Shown here piece by piece: positions 30,101 through 40,899 of a DNA stretch of 64,000 bases. How positions within the stretch are numbered: the first letter of the stretch is position 1; each line of letters begins with the position of its first letter. Location: positions 186,001 to 250,000 of the forward strand of contig JBBDJD010000007.1 of the NCBI GenBank assembly GCA_040880025.1. The letters run 5' to 3'. This DNA is from RCIO01 sp040880025. Lineage in GTDB: Bacteria; Pseudomonadota; Alphaproteobacteria; Rhizobiales; Rhizobiaceae. The translations under genes and the position numbers were made by a program. A model generated the notes under the pieces. That model did not search any database and was not told the DNA's origin. It saw only the letters and a program-made list of their open reading frames with translations.

Positions 30101-30351
30101 AGTGGTGGATCGCGTTGTCGAGCGCCATCGTGTTCGGCCTGGCCTTCGCGACGCTGCTGACGCTGGTCGTTACGCCTGCGGCGTTGATGGTCTTCACCCG
30201 CGAAAAGCAACCGGAGGGTGGACGGCGCAACCTGCTTGCACAGCTGTTCCGCCGCGGCTCCAAGTCCGACGAGACGGCCGGCGCCAGGGATGATGGCGAC
30301 GACACCGTTGGCGATTTCACCGGGGTTAGCTATCCGAAGGCGGCCGAATAG
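27163..30351 (+). CDS. RND efflux transporter permease (HAE/AcrB-like)
   Basis: 1062-residue inner-membrane proton-driven pump. It has the family's twelve-helix layout with two large periplasmic loops; the acidic proton-relay region in helix 4 is visible as GMLVDDAIIVTEFAERRM, and the second half repeats the pattern with GVVVNNNIVLIDTYDRLR. The sequence starts MDIVKLAINNSRLTLATLAF and has GYTMNMIVLFSLILAVGMLV. It belongs to the AcrB/MdtB-like multidrug group rather than the metal CusA group. It ends with a cytoplasmic charged tail (FRRGSKSDETAGARDDGDD). The gene ends with an intrinsic terminator at about 30375. Confidence 0.93.
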   Translation: MDIVKLAINNSRLTLATLAFLIVAGAVSYVSIPKEAEPDVAIPILYISLGYQGISPEDSERLLLRPVEAQVKGLKGLKEMKSSAYQGGGFVLLEFDPSTNLATALEDTRNKVSDAKRDLPDGADDPTVNEVNISEFPVLVVTLSGHIPERTLTAAARQLRDLIEEVPGVLEASLQGARDDLVEVVIDPMKLSSYGLKLDQMVQAVGASNSLVAAGALKGDEGSYPVKVPSLIETVEDVANLPIVASGDAVVRAQDLAIIRSTFKDAETITRLNGEPAIAIEVKKRTGANIVETIGGAKLVADAFQARMPEGVNVTYTQDKSVFVNQLLGDLQNHVMIAVILVFIVILYSLTGRASMLIGLAIPASFLMGILALSMLGYTMNMIVLFSLILAVGMLVDDAIIVTEFAERRMSEGMSKEQAFELAAKRMAGPVIAATMTRIAAFSPLLFWPGIIGDFMKYLPITLIVTLAASMLYALVFTPTLGALFAKAHVSSEEERNRDGPYMKLVRRAVQYPKTVLVLTVLLLAVIVQGYGKYGAGVEFFPSVEPDYGLLYVHARGNLSLQEQDALTREAENRLLGWPGIKSVYTRVGSTRGGGAEIPEDVVGVIQYEFIDWRERKPANDILDDLRAVMAGIPGADVEVRVPDAGPPTGQPIQVRLSAANPEGLNETAARVAAVVSKVPGAIDITDGLPPPGVDWALEIDRTKAAQYGISPYAVGTVVQLVTTGLKLTDYRPAGVDDAVDIRLRLPEDRRTLATLDQLRVETSQGAVPISNFVTRVAEPRTGTLNRIDAERTIVVQGNVASGFQDAVVQTDVKQALAGMDLGEVKWELAGSNQDSEEASAFLTKAFGAAIFLIFIVLLAQFNKFTSVFLVLMTVIMATIGVFLGLLITGQSFVIVMSGIGVIALAGVVVNNNIVLIDTYDRLRREGWTKMDAVLQTCRERARPVVLTAMSAILGVLPIAFGLGLELFHHETTINAPSTQWWIALSSAIVFGLAFATLLTLVVTPAALMVFTREKQPEGGRRNLLAQLFRRGSKSDETAGARDDGDDTVGDFTGVSYPKAAE

Positions 30352-30373
30352 GAACTGGCCTGCATTGAATCGG

Positions 30374-30403
30374 AAACGGCGCGGAACCTTCCGCGCCGTT
30401 TTG
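30374..30403 (+). terminator. intrinsic terminator after the RND operon
   Basis: A 10-bp perfect stem (aacggcgcgg / ccgcgccgtt) with a six-base loop, followed by T bases, 23 bases after the permease stop. Its right half overlaps a GGAAC-N16-CGTT promoter sequence for the next gene. Confidence 0.85.
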
Positions 30404-30407
30404 CGTT
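30383..30407 (+). promoter_or_regulatory. EcfG-type (general stress response) promoter candidate for the DUF3309 gene
   Basis: GGAAC at 30383-30387, a 16-base spacer and CGTT at 30404-30407 match the alphaproteobacterial EcfG/SigT consensus exactly. The downstream ATG at 30451 leaves a leader of roughly 35 bases. Confidence 0.6.
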
Positions 30408-30450
30408 GTAGGGTCATCGTTATGCATTTTTCTGCGACAGAGGCCCCGCC

Positions 30451-30609
30451 ATGTCCCTTGGAACAATTCTGCTCATCATTCTGATTCTCGTACTGCTCGG
30501 CGCCGTCCCGGCGTGGCCCCATTCGCGCGGATGGGGATATGGTCCCTCGGGACTTCTCGGAGTCGTCCTGCTGGTCGTGATCATTCTGGTCTTGATGGGC
30601 CGCATATAG
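30451..30609 (+). CDS. DUF3309-family small membrane protein
   Basis: 52-residue protein with two hydrophobic stretches (residues 4-18, LGTILLIILILVLLG, and 34-49, LLGVVLLVVIILVLMG) around a central PAWPHSRGWGYGPSG. The central WPHSRGWGYGPSG is the DUF3309 signature. The family is small, membrane-embedded and of unknown function, and is common near stress genes in rhizobia. An EcfG-type promoter lies just upstream. It ends at TAG 30607-30609, followed by a large inverted repeat. Confidence 0.8.
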   Translation: MSLGTILLIILILVLLGAVPAWPHSRGWGYGPSGLLGVVLLVVIILVLMGRI

Positions 30610-30636
30610 CCCGCTAGGGAAGAGGCTCAGGCAGCA

Positions 30637-30674
30637 GCGAAACAGGCCGCCGCACATCTGGCGGCCTGTTTCGC
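30637..30674. terminator. bidirectional terminator-like inverted repeat
   Basis: A 15-bp perfect stem (gcgaaacaggccgcc / ggcggcctgtttcgc) with an eight-base loop lies between the DUF3309 gene and the convergent NmrA-like gene. It can act for both strands, though the T runs are short. Confidence 0.75.
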
Positions 30675-30692
30675 ATTCCACCGCGGAAGCGG

Positions 30693-31652
30693 TTACGCCG
30701 CCTTGTTCAGCTTGGATGCGGCAAAGCCGAGATCGGACAAGGCTTCGGCGATGGCCTGGTCGAGCGGCGTGCGCGGGATTTCGCCGATGATTCCTTCCAG
30801 CCGGTCGGACACCAGCCGGTGCGGCTCGAAGCGCAGATAACTCATCTCCGCGATTTCCCACATCATCGCATTGAAATTGCCGGCCAGCCTGATGATCCAC
30901 CACGGCGTCGATGCCATTTTGAGCGGTCTGCCAACCGCCTTCTCGGCCGCGGCCTTCATTTGCCGGTCGGTGACGGCCTGGCCCGGGAAGTGGAGGTTTT
31001 CGTATGCGCCCAGCCGGTCGCGGTTGTCTGCCAGGCCGACGAAAGCCCTAGCCAGATCTGGCAGGTAGGCCCATTCGTGAACGAGATTGTCGGGACCGCC
31101 GGCAGTATAGACGCCCTTGCCGATCTTCTTGGCCACAATCAGATCGAACCACGAGCCGGTGCCGGTATCGCCGAAGAAGTCGCCGGCGCGCAGGACGACG
31201 GTCTTTACGCCATCTTCCCGCGCGGCACGCTCGAACAGGCGTTCCATCTCGGCGCGAATGCGGCCTTTGCGGGATGTCGGGTTGAAGGGCAGGTCCTCTC
31301 GCAATTCGGCCGGCATGGGCGAGCCGAAATTGTAGACATTGCCGGGGAACAGATGCAGAGCGCCGTTGGCCTTGCAGGCACCGATGACGTTTTCGGCCAT
31401 CGGCATGCACATCTTCGCCCAGTCGGTATAGAGCGGGTTCAGCCCGTTAAAGACAATGTCCATGCCTTCCGTCGCGCGGATCAGCGCCTCCCGGTCAAGC
31501 GCGTCAGCGGCAAATGACTGTGCTCCGTCGAGTTCCTTCGGCAGCACGCCGTCGCGGGTAACTGCGCGGACCGAATAGCCGGCGTTCAGGAAGGCCTTGG
31601 CGACGGAGCGGCCCAGGCGGCCCCGGGCTCCGAGGATGGCGATCGTTTTCAT
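30693..31652 (-). CDS. NAD(P)-binding NmrA/atypical-SDR family protein
   Basis: 319-residue Rossmann protein starting MKTIAILGARGRLGRSVAKAF with the GxxGxxG dinucleotide motif. It continues with FVNGLN-type and GNVYNFG segments, lacks a clear Ser-Tyr-Lys SDR triad, and fits the atypical SDR/NmrA-like group that includes redox sensors and quinone reductases. AGGAG at 31663-31667 (minus sense) supports the ATG at 31652 rather than the longer open frame to 31691. It is divergent from a LysR gene, whose product probably controls it. Substrate is unknown. Confidence 0.78.
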   Translation of the reverse strand: MKTIAILGARGRLGRSVAKAFLNAGYSVRAVTRDGVLPKELDGAQSFAADALDREALIRATEGMDIVFNGLNPLYTDWAKMCMPMAENVIGACKANGALHLFPGNVYNFGSPMPAELREDLPFNPTSRKGRIRAEMERLFERAAREDGVKTVVLRAGDFFGDTGTGSWFDLIVAKKIGKGVYTAGGPDNLVHEWAYLPDLARAFVGLADNRDRLGAYENLHFPGQAVTDRQMKAAAEKAVGRPLKMASTPWWIIRLAGNFNAMMWEIAEMSYLRFEPHRLVSDRLEGIIGEIPRTPLDQAIAEALSDLGFAASKLNKAA

Positions 31653-31734
31653 GGCGGTATCTCCTGTTGCGTTGATGCCGATGATATGCACTATCCAAAG
31701 TTGAATGATAATTGACGAATATCGAGAGATAGAT

Positions 31735-31748
31735 ATTCAATATTGAAT
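31735..31748. promoter_or_regulatory. perfect 14-base palindrome before the LysR gene
   Basis: attcaatattgaat lies nine bases upstream of the LysR ATG in the 104-base divergent region. It is a plausible regulator or autoregulation site. Confidence 0.55.
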
Positions 31749-31756
31749 GGCATGAG

Positions 31757-32644
31757 ATGACGGATTTCGACTGGAACCTGGTCAGGAGTTTCGTTGCCGT
31801 GGCGGAGGCGGGAAGCTTGTCCGGCGCTGCCCGGCGGCTGGCGGCCAGTCAGCCGACGCTAGGCCGGCATGTCGCGGAGCTTGAGCAGGCGTTGGGTATC
31901 GTGCTGTTTCGGCGCGGGCGTACGGGCTACGAGCTGACCGAAAACGGCGCAGCCTTTCTGGAGCGAGCCGTCGTGATGCGCGAAAGCGCCGACGCGCTCA
32001 CCCGGCTGGCGGTCGGGCGGGAGGAGAAGATCGCCGGAACCGTGCGGATCACAGCAAGCGAAGTGGTTGCCACTTATGTGCTGCCGGCGATGCTGGCTAG
32101 GTTCGGCGTGGCGGAACCGGGCATCGAGATCGAGCTTGTCGCCAGCAACCAGGTCGGCAATCTGCTGCGCCGCGACGCCGACATCGCGGTCCGCATGACG
32201 GAGCCCGCGCAGGACGATATCGTCGTGCGCAAGATCGCCGACCTGCCGCTCGTCGCCTGCGCATCGCAGGCCTATCTCGACCGCCGCGGGCGGCCGCTCA
32301 AGACGACCGACCTGATCGATCACGATCTCATCGGCTATGACCGTACCGGCGAGATCATCCAGGGCTTCGCCTATTTCGGGGTGGCCGTCGACAGGCACGA
32401 TTTCCGGTTCAGAACCGACAGCCAGGTTGCCTTGTGGGAGGCGATACGGGCCGGAAACGGCGTTGGCTTCGCCCAGAGGTCGTTGGTCAACCGCGATCAG
32501 AATGTCGAAATCGTGCTGCCGGGACTTGTGTTGCCCAAACTGCCCATGTGGCTCGCCATGCACCACGACGTGCGCCACAGCCCGCGCATCAGGCGGGTTA
32601 CCGATTTTCTCTTCGGTGAACTGAAAGCCTACTCGGCCGGTTGA
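31757..32644 (+). CDS. LysR-family transcriptional regulator
   Basis: 295-residue LysR protein. The N-terminal winged HTH is DWNLVRSFVAVAEAGSLSGAARRLAASQPTLGRHVAELE (in two parts), with a long linker helix and the periplasmic-binding-like effector domain after about residue 90. The divergent NmrA-like gene is the likely target. Its stop overlaps the tail of the convergent MFS gene by 16 bases. Effector not predictable. Confidence 0.9.
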   Translation: MTDFDWNLVRSFVAVAEAGSLSGAARRLAASQPTLGRHVAELEQALGIVLFRRGRTGYELTENGAAFLERAVVMRESADALTRLAVGREEKIAGTVRITASEVVATYVLPAMLARFGVAEPGIEIELVASNQVGNLLRRDADIAVRMTEPAQDDIVVRKIADLPLVACASQAYLDRRGRPLKTTDLIDHDLIGYDRTGEIIQGFAYFGVAVDRHDFRFRTDSQVALWEAIRAGNGVGFAQRSLVNRDQNVEIVLPGLVLPKLPMWLAMHHDVRHSPRIRRVTDFLFGELKAYSAG

Positions 32645-33807
32645 GCCGATTCAAAGTCGGCCGCCCGCGCCACCCCCGCCATCAGCGCCACGATCACCAG
32701 TATCACGGCAAGCGCGACATAGATCGGCGCAAAGCCGGTCCGTTCGCCGACAAAGCCGATGATCGACGGCGCTACGAGGATGCCCGAATAGCCCATGGCG
32801 GTGACCGTCGACAGGCCCGCTCCCGACAGGTCTTCGCGATGATTGCCAGCGGCCGAAAAGGCGATCGGCACCATGTTCGCGATGCCGAATCCGCAGAATG
32901 CGAAAGCCGCGATTGCGATCCAGTCGTTGGGCGCGATGCCGGCGACCAGCATGCCGGCCGCGGCGACGAGGCTGGAAACGCGCAGCGTCATCACCGCGCC
33001 GAAGCGGGCGCGCACCCTGTCACCCGCAAATCGCATGATCGCCATCGTGGCCGAGAAGGCCGCGAAGGCGAGGCCGGCGACGCCAATCTCGCTGCCGAAC
33101 TCCTGGCGCAGATAAATCGCCGCCCAGTCCAGCACCGCGCCCTCGGGCACCATTGAAAACAGCGCCACGATGCCGGTGAGGTAAATCGCGGCGATGCGTG
33201 GAAATCCGAACTTGGTCGGCGTATCGGTGACCGGCTTTTCCTCGTTGATCAGATGGCGCGAGGCCAGTGCAACCAGCACGACCGCGATCAGCGTGGCGAA
33301 CAGCGCATGATTGAGATGACCGAAATACTGGATGACGACGCTGCCGGCTGCGCCACCGGCGAAGCCGCCAAGGCTCCAGAACCCGTGCGAGGACGACATG
33401 ATGGCGCGCTTCAGTCGCCTTTCGACCGCAACGGCATTGGTGTTCATCGCCACGTCCATACCGCCGATAAGCCCGCCGAACAGCAGGAGCATCACCGCGG
33501 CGGACCAGACATTGGGCACCAGCGCGACGCCGAGCAGGCCGAAGGCGCAAACCGAGGCGAAGCCCCTTACCGCTGACCGTGAGCCGTAGCGGTGTATCAG
33601 CCAGCCGCACCAGGGCATGGCGATAAGCGCCCCGATGCCGAAGCCGAGGATCAACAGGCCTAGCGTGAACTCGGTGATCTGAAGCCGGGTCAGAAAAACA
33701 GGAATCTGCAGCGCCCAGCCTCCGACGAGGAAGCCGTTGGTGAAGAAAAGCGCCGCGACCGCCCAGCGTCCGCGTCTGGCGGCGGTCAAATTCGCTTCGG
33801 TATTCAA
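32629..33807 (-). CDS. MFS transporter
   Basis: 392-residue major facilitator with about twelve membrane segments: FTNGFLVGGWALQIPVFL, LGLLILGFGIGALIAMPWCG and so on, with the cytoplasmic GWLIHRYGSRSAVR loop typical of motif A. It is closest by eye to the small sugar- and drug-efflux types. The TTG at 33807 has GGAG six bases upstream and gives the family's usual length; the longer frame to 34299 is rejected. It is convergent with and overlaps the LysR gene. Substrate unknown. Confidence 0.82.
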   Translation of the reverse strand: MNTEANLTAARRGRWAVAALFFTNGFLVGGWALQIPVFLTRLQITEFTLGLLILGFGIGALIAMPWCGWLIHRYGSRSAVRGFASVCAFGLLGVALVPNVWSAAVMLLLFGGLIGGMDVAMNTNAVAVERRLKRAIMSSSHGFWSLGGFAGGAAGSVVIQYFGHLNHALFATLIAVVLVALASRHLINEEKPVTDTPTKFGFPRIAAIYLTGIVALFSMVPEGAVLDWAAIYLRQEFGSEIGVAGLAFAAFSATMAIMRFAGDRVRARFGAVMTLRVSSLVAAAGMLVAGIAPNDWIAIAAFAFCGFGIANMVPIAFSAAGNHREDLSGAGLSTVTAMGYSGILVAPSIIGFVGERTGFAPIYVALAVILVIVALMAGVARAADFESAQPAE

Positions 33808-34047
33808 GGCAAGCTCCGTGCGGGAATCGAGCCGGCACGCTAAATCGATTGAAGGCCCTGTCAAGCAGCGAAACCGCAGCGGCGATTGGGCCAGCCAGCC
33901 AGCGCCTCCGCCGGCCGCATTGCAGACCAACCGCCGCCACAATCGGAGTCCATTGAGAGGAGGGGGGCGATACGATCGAAACCTGAACCTCCGTGTCCGG
34001 AGGAGAAGCGGAACGACGTGTTTCTTGATTGCGCGTAGAGAGTCGAC

Positions 34048-34812
34048 ATGAAGAACCCCTTCAACGCAAGCTCGCGTCCAAGCATTGTTCTGCCTCGCGC
34101 CGGAGGCAGCGTGACGCGGCGTCCCGAGATACTGGTTGAGCAGTTTCCGGCGCCTGCGGGACCCGCGATGGCGATGGTTTTCGTCGGCGTCATCATCCTT
34201 GCAGTGTCCGCGGCAATGTTCTGGTGGGCCGGTCCACGGCAGGGCTCTGCCGAGACGGCATCCGTTGATCTGCCGGCGCCGGCAGTGAATGACCAACATT
34301 TCGCCCCTGGCGACAACGGCGCCGTCGCGGGCGAGGCGACCATCGGATCTGTTTCGGCCCGCTCGCAGACAGGCGGTGAACCGCCAGCGCCCCGGCCGGC
34401 GGATGCCGGAGCGGACGCAGTGACGACCTTCCAGCGCGTGCAGCCGACCGAAACCGAGATTGCCTCGGTGTTGGCAACGGCGTCTGAAACCGGCGCAAAC
34501 GATTCCACCGTTGCCGTGGCGGAGACGGCCGAAGAACTGCTGTTGCTGGAAGCGATCCAGCAGCGAGAAGTCGAAGCCGATCTGGCCGAGCCTTCGAGGG
34601 AGACAACAGCTGCGGTTCCGCGCGTTTCGAAGGTGGTCGCCACGGCGACGGCCTGGGTCAATCTGCGCACCGGTCCGTCGGATGACGCGGAGGTTCTGAT
34701 GGTCGTGCCGGCCTTGGCGGACATCGAGGCGGAGGCCGGCTGCAACTGGTGCGCGGTCACCTATGACGGTCGCACCGGATACATCTACAAGACGTTCATC
34801 AGCTACGAGTGA
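34048..34812 (+). CDS. SH3-domain (bacterial SH3_3) envelope protein
   Basis: 254-residue protein with a membrane anchor at about 45-62 (AMAMVFVGVIILAVSAAMFWW), a ~130-residue low-complexity region rich in Ala, Glu and Thr, and a C-terminal bacterial SH3 domain (VNLRTGPSDDAEVLMVVP...). Such domains bind peptidoglycan or peptides. The N-terminal 37 residues are probably cytoplasmic. It resembles periplasmic SH3 proteins of rhizobia. The gene stands alone, 240 bases after the MFS start on the other strand. Confidence 0.78.
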   Translation: MKNPFNASSRPSIVLPRAGGSVTRRPEILVEQFPAPAGPAMAMVFVGVIILAVSAAMFWWAGPRQGSAETASVDLPAPAVNDQHFAPGDNGAVAGEATIGSVSARSQTGGEPPAPRPADAGADAVTTFQRVQPTETEIASVLATASETGANDSTVAVAETAEELLLLEAIQQREVEADLAEPSRETTAAVPRVSKVVATATAWVNLRTGPSDDAEVLMVVPALADIEAEAGCNWCAVTYDGRTGYIYKTFISYE

Positions 34813-34945
34813 AGCCGGCGTGGCTGCTTAGCCCGTCATTCCCGACTGCGTGAGCAAGGAACGCCGAAGCCTGAAAGGCGGAGCCTGCCTTTTGACCGAA
34901 CCAGCCTCGCGGCGCGGGAGCGATGAATCCTGCCTGCGGCGGGCC

Positions 34946-38404
<3,459 letters not shown>

Positions 38405-38490
38405 GGCAGTTCGCTCCACGCGCGAGGATATCCACCGCACTGATTACCCTGCGAAATGCTGCAGTGCAAACGGGCACAAGCCGGCATATG

Positions 38491-38522
38491 AAAAAGGCCC
38501 GGCATGTCGCCATGCCGGGCCC
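38491..38522 (-). terminator. intrinsic terminator after the ABC transporter operon
   Basis: Inverted repeat ggcccggcat-N6-atgccgggcc; on the minus strand it is followed by five T bases. It lies 30 bases downstream of the binding-protein stop. Confidence 0.9.
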
Positions 38523-38551
38523 GATCGATCAGTCAAGCTGCGAAAAGCGGC

Positions 38552-39663
38552 TTACTGCACCAGATAGTCGTACTGGCCGTCCTTCCACTCGTAGAAGACG
38601 TAGCCGGGCAGTGTGACGTCGCCCTTGTCGTCGAATTCGAGCGGACCCAGAACGGTGTCGAAGGCGCCGTCGTTGAGCGCGGTCACAACCGCGTCATAGT
38701 CGGTCGAGCCGGCGGTGGAAGCAGCCTGCGCCCAGGCCTGGATCGCGGCATAGGTGTAGAGTGCGTAGCCCTCGGCGGTCTTGCCGGCGGCGAGCAGTTT
38801 GTCGACGACAGGCTTGGCGATTTCACTCTTGCGCGGATCGGGCGAGAACGTCATCAGCGTGCCTTCGCCGGCGTCGCCGGTGATCGCCCAGTACTCGTCG
38901 GTCACCAGCGCGTCGCCGGAGACGAGCACCGTATCCATGCCCTGCTCGCGCATCTGGCGCGCCATCAGGCCGGCTTCGGTGTGGTAGCCGCCGACATAGA
39001 GAACGCCGACGCCTTCCGACTTCAGCTTGGTTACGAGCGCGGTGTAGTCCTTTTCACCGGCCGTGTAGGCTTCGTAGAGCGCGGGCTTGCCGCCAGCGGC
39101 CTCATAGGCGCCCATGGTGGCGTCGGCGAGACCCTTGCCGTAGGCGGTCTTGTCGTGAACGAAAGCCACCTTCTTGTCGGCGAAGTTTTCCTGAAGGAAA
39201 GCGCCGGCAACTTCACCCTGCTGGTCGTCACGGCCGCACACGCGGTAGACGCCCGGGCCGGGACGCTCGTCGGTGAAGGCGGGGTTGGTGGAGGCCGGGG
39301 AAATCTGGACGATGCCTTCCTCGGCATAGACGGACGACGCGGGAATGACGCGGGAATAGAGGAACCCGAGCAGAAGTGACCGGCCATGAAGACCACGCCT
39401 TCACCAGCCATCTGGTTGGCGACCGCGACGGCCTGCTTGGGGTCGCAGGCGTCATCGCCGACGGACAGCGACAGCATCTCGCCGTTGACGCCACCGGCGG
39501 CATTTATGTCTGCAACTGCCTGTTCGGCGCCGCCCTGCATCTGTGCGCCGAACGAGGCGTACTGACCGGTCATCGGGCCGGCAACGGCGATCTTGATTTC
39601 GGCCCAAGCCGGGCCGGACATCAGGAGGCCGAGCGCGGCACCTGCCAAAAGTACCTTTTTCAT
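38552..39663 (-). pseudogene. branched-chain-amino-acid-type ABC substrate-binding protein, frameshifted
   Basis: Periplasmic binding protein of the LivJ/LivK family with a signal peptide (KKVLLAGAALGLLMSGPAWA) and the start IKIAVAGPMTGQYASFGAQM. The reading frame breaks after SGSSIPAS because of a perfect 11-base tandem duplication, gacgcgggaat at 39336-39346 and 39347-39357. Removing one copy rejoins the two halves as SSIPASSVYAEEG and gives a normal 366-residue protein ending TLPGYVFYEWKDGQYDYLVQ. The duplication is the only defect I see. It could be a recent mutation, a reversible slip repeat, or a read error. It is the last gene of a livHMGF operon, and a hairpin sits in its 5' region. 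Confidence 0.88.
39336..39357. repeat. 11-base tandem duplication causing the frameshift
   Basis: Two exact, adjacent copies of gacgcgggaat. One copy fewer restores the reading frame of the binding-protein gene; 11 is not a multiple of three. Confidence 0.92.
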
Positions 39664-39734
39664 GAAAGTTTCCTCAAACACCTGCCTGTTCCCAAAGCGG
39701 CCCCGGATCGGTGTCGGTTCCCGGTTCCCGCAGT

Positions 39735-39752
39735 GCGGGAGGTTGCTCCCGC
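39735..39752 (-). other. hairpin in the binding-protein 5' region
   Basis: A 7-bp perfect stem (gcgggag / ctcccgc) with a four-base loop lies between the small membrane-protein gene and the binding-protein start. It has no T run, so it more likely affects mRNA processing or stability than termination. Confidence 0.4.
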
Positions 39753-39820
39753 TTACCGGATAAGTAAGCCCAATTCCGCAGGGAAATAAAGACCGACTCA
39801 ACCGGAATAGTGAACGCGCG

Positions 39821-40174
39821 TCAGCCTTTCCGCGCCCAGTTCAAGGCGCTGCTGCGCTTGTACTCGAAGCTGTACTGCGTCGCCATCTGCCGGGCGCGCG
39901 TGATACGCATGCCCAGAAAGGCGATGGCGGTAATAACGATCAGGTCGATCACGTAGTAATAGACCGACACCAGCGTGCCGGAAAACAAAGCGAAGTGGAT
40001 GAAGCGGGTCGCCGCTCCCAACAGCAGCATGTAGCCGAACAGCTTGAGCCAACCCCGCCACGACCTGGCGACGGCCCGGCCCGTCAGGTAAGCGGCGCCG
40101 CCCGCCAGGCAGACGGTGACGAAGACGAACTCCCAGGCGGTCACTTCCCAGAGATAGGACATTTCCGGTTCCAT
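39821..40174 (-). CDS. small membrane protein of the ABC operon (DUF6867-like)
   Basis: 117-residue protein with about three membrane helices (EFVFVTVCLAGGAAYLTG, WLKLFGYMLLLGAATRFIH, SVYYYVIDLIVITAIAFLG) and a basic cytoplasmic end. I believe it belongs to the DUF6867 family found between livF and the binding-protein gene in many Hyphomicrobiales; function is unknown. It meets the livF stop exactly (coordinate 40174). Its place inside the operon suggests an accessory subunit of the transporter. Confidence 0.72.
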   Translation of the reverse strand: MEPEMSYLWEVTAWEFVFVTVCLAGGAAYLTGRAVARSWRGWLKLFGYMLLLGAATRFIHFALFSGTLVSVYYYVIDLIVITAIAFLGMRITRARQMATQYSFEYKRSSALNWARKG

Positions 40175-40899
40175 CAGTGCCTCCCGCCTTCGAGGTAAGC
40201 GGCGCGGACTTCCTCGCGTTTCAGAAGCTCGGCGCCCGTGCCGCTCATCGTGATCTTGCCGTTGACCATGACGTAGCCGCGATGGGCCAGTCGCAACGCA
40301 TGGAAGGCGTTCTGCTCGACCAGAAAAACGGTCAGCCCTTCCGATTTGTTCAGTTCGCGAATGACCTCGAAAATCTGCTTCACGATCAGCGGCGCCAGCC
40401 CAAGAGACGGCTCATCGAGAAGCAGGAGCTTCGGCCGTCCCATCAGCGCGCGGGCAATCGCCAGCATCTGCTGTTCGCCGCCGGAAAGTGTGCCGCCGCG
40501 CTGGCCGGCACGTTCCTTGAGGCGGGGAAACAGGTCATAGACGCGCTTCAGATCCGCGTCGAAATGTTCGGGGTCGACCAGCGACGCGCCCATCTGCAGA
40601 TTTTCCAGCACCGTCATGCGCGGGAAAATGCGCCGCCCTTCCGGCGATTGCGCTATGCCCAGCCGCATGATCTCGTGCGTCGGCATCGCGGTGATGTCCT
40701 GGCCGTCATAGACGATGCGGCCGGTGCGGGCCTGCGGGCTGCCGCAAATCGTCATCATCAAGGTCGACTTGCCGGCGCCGTTGGCGCCGATCAAGGTGAC
40801 GATCTCGCCGGGGTTCACCTCGACATCGACGCCGCGCAGCGCGACGATCTTGCCGTAGTAGGTCTCGACGCCGGAGACGGAAAGCAGCGGCGCGCTCAT
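40174..40899 (-). CDS. livF: branched-chain amino acid ABC transporter ATP-binding protein LivF
   Basis: 241-residue ATPase. Walker A is GANGAGKSTLMM, the signature is LSGGEQQMLAIARALM, and Walker B is LLLLDEPSLGLAP, all intact. The Q-loop follows at GIAQSPEGRRIFPRMTVLENL, the LivF hallmark. The ATG overlaps the livG stop by four bases. It hydrolyses ATP for uptake of branched-chain or related amino acids by the LivHM channel; because the binding-protein gene is broken, the transporter may be inactive or use another binding protein. Confidence 0.92.
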   Translation of the reverse strand: MSAPLLSVSGVETYYGKIVALRGVDVEVNPGEIVTLIGANGAGKSTLMMTICGSPQARTGRIVYDGQDITAMPTHEIMRLGIAQSPEGRRIFPRMTVLENLQMGASLVDPEHFDADLKRVYDLFPRLKERAGQRGGTLSGGEQQMLAIARALMGRPKLLLLDEPSLGLAPLIVKQIFEVIRELNKSEGLTVFLVEQNAFHALRLAHRGYVMVNGKITMSGTGAELLKREEVRAAYLEGGRH

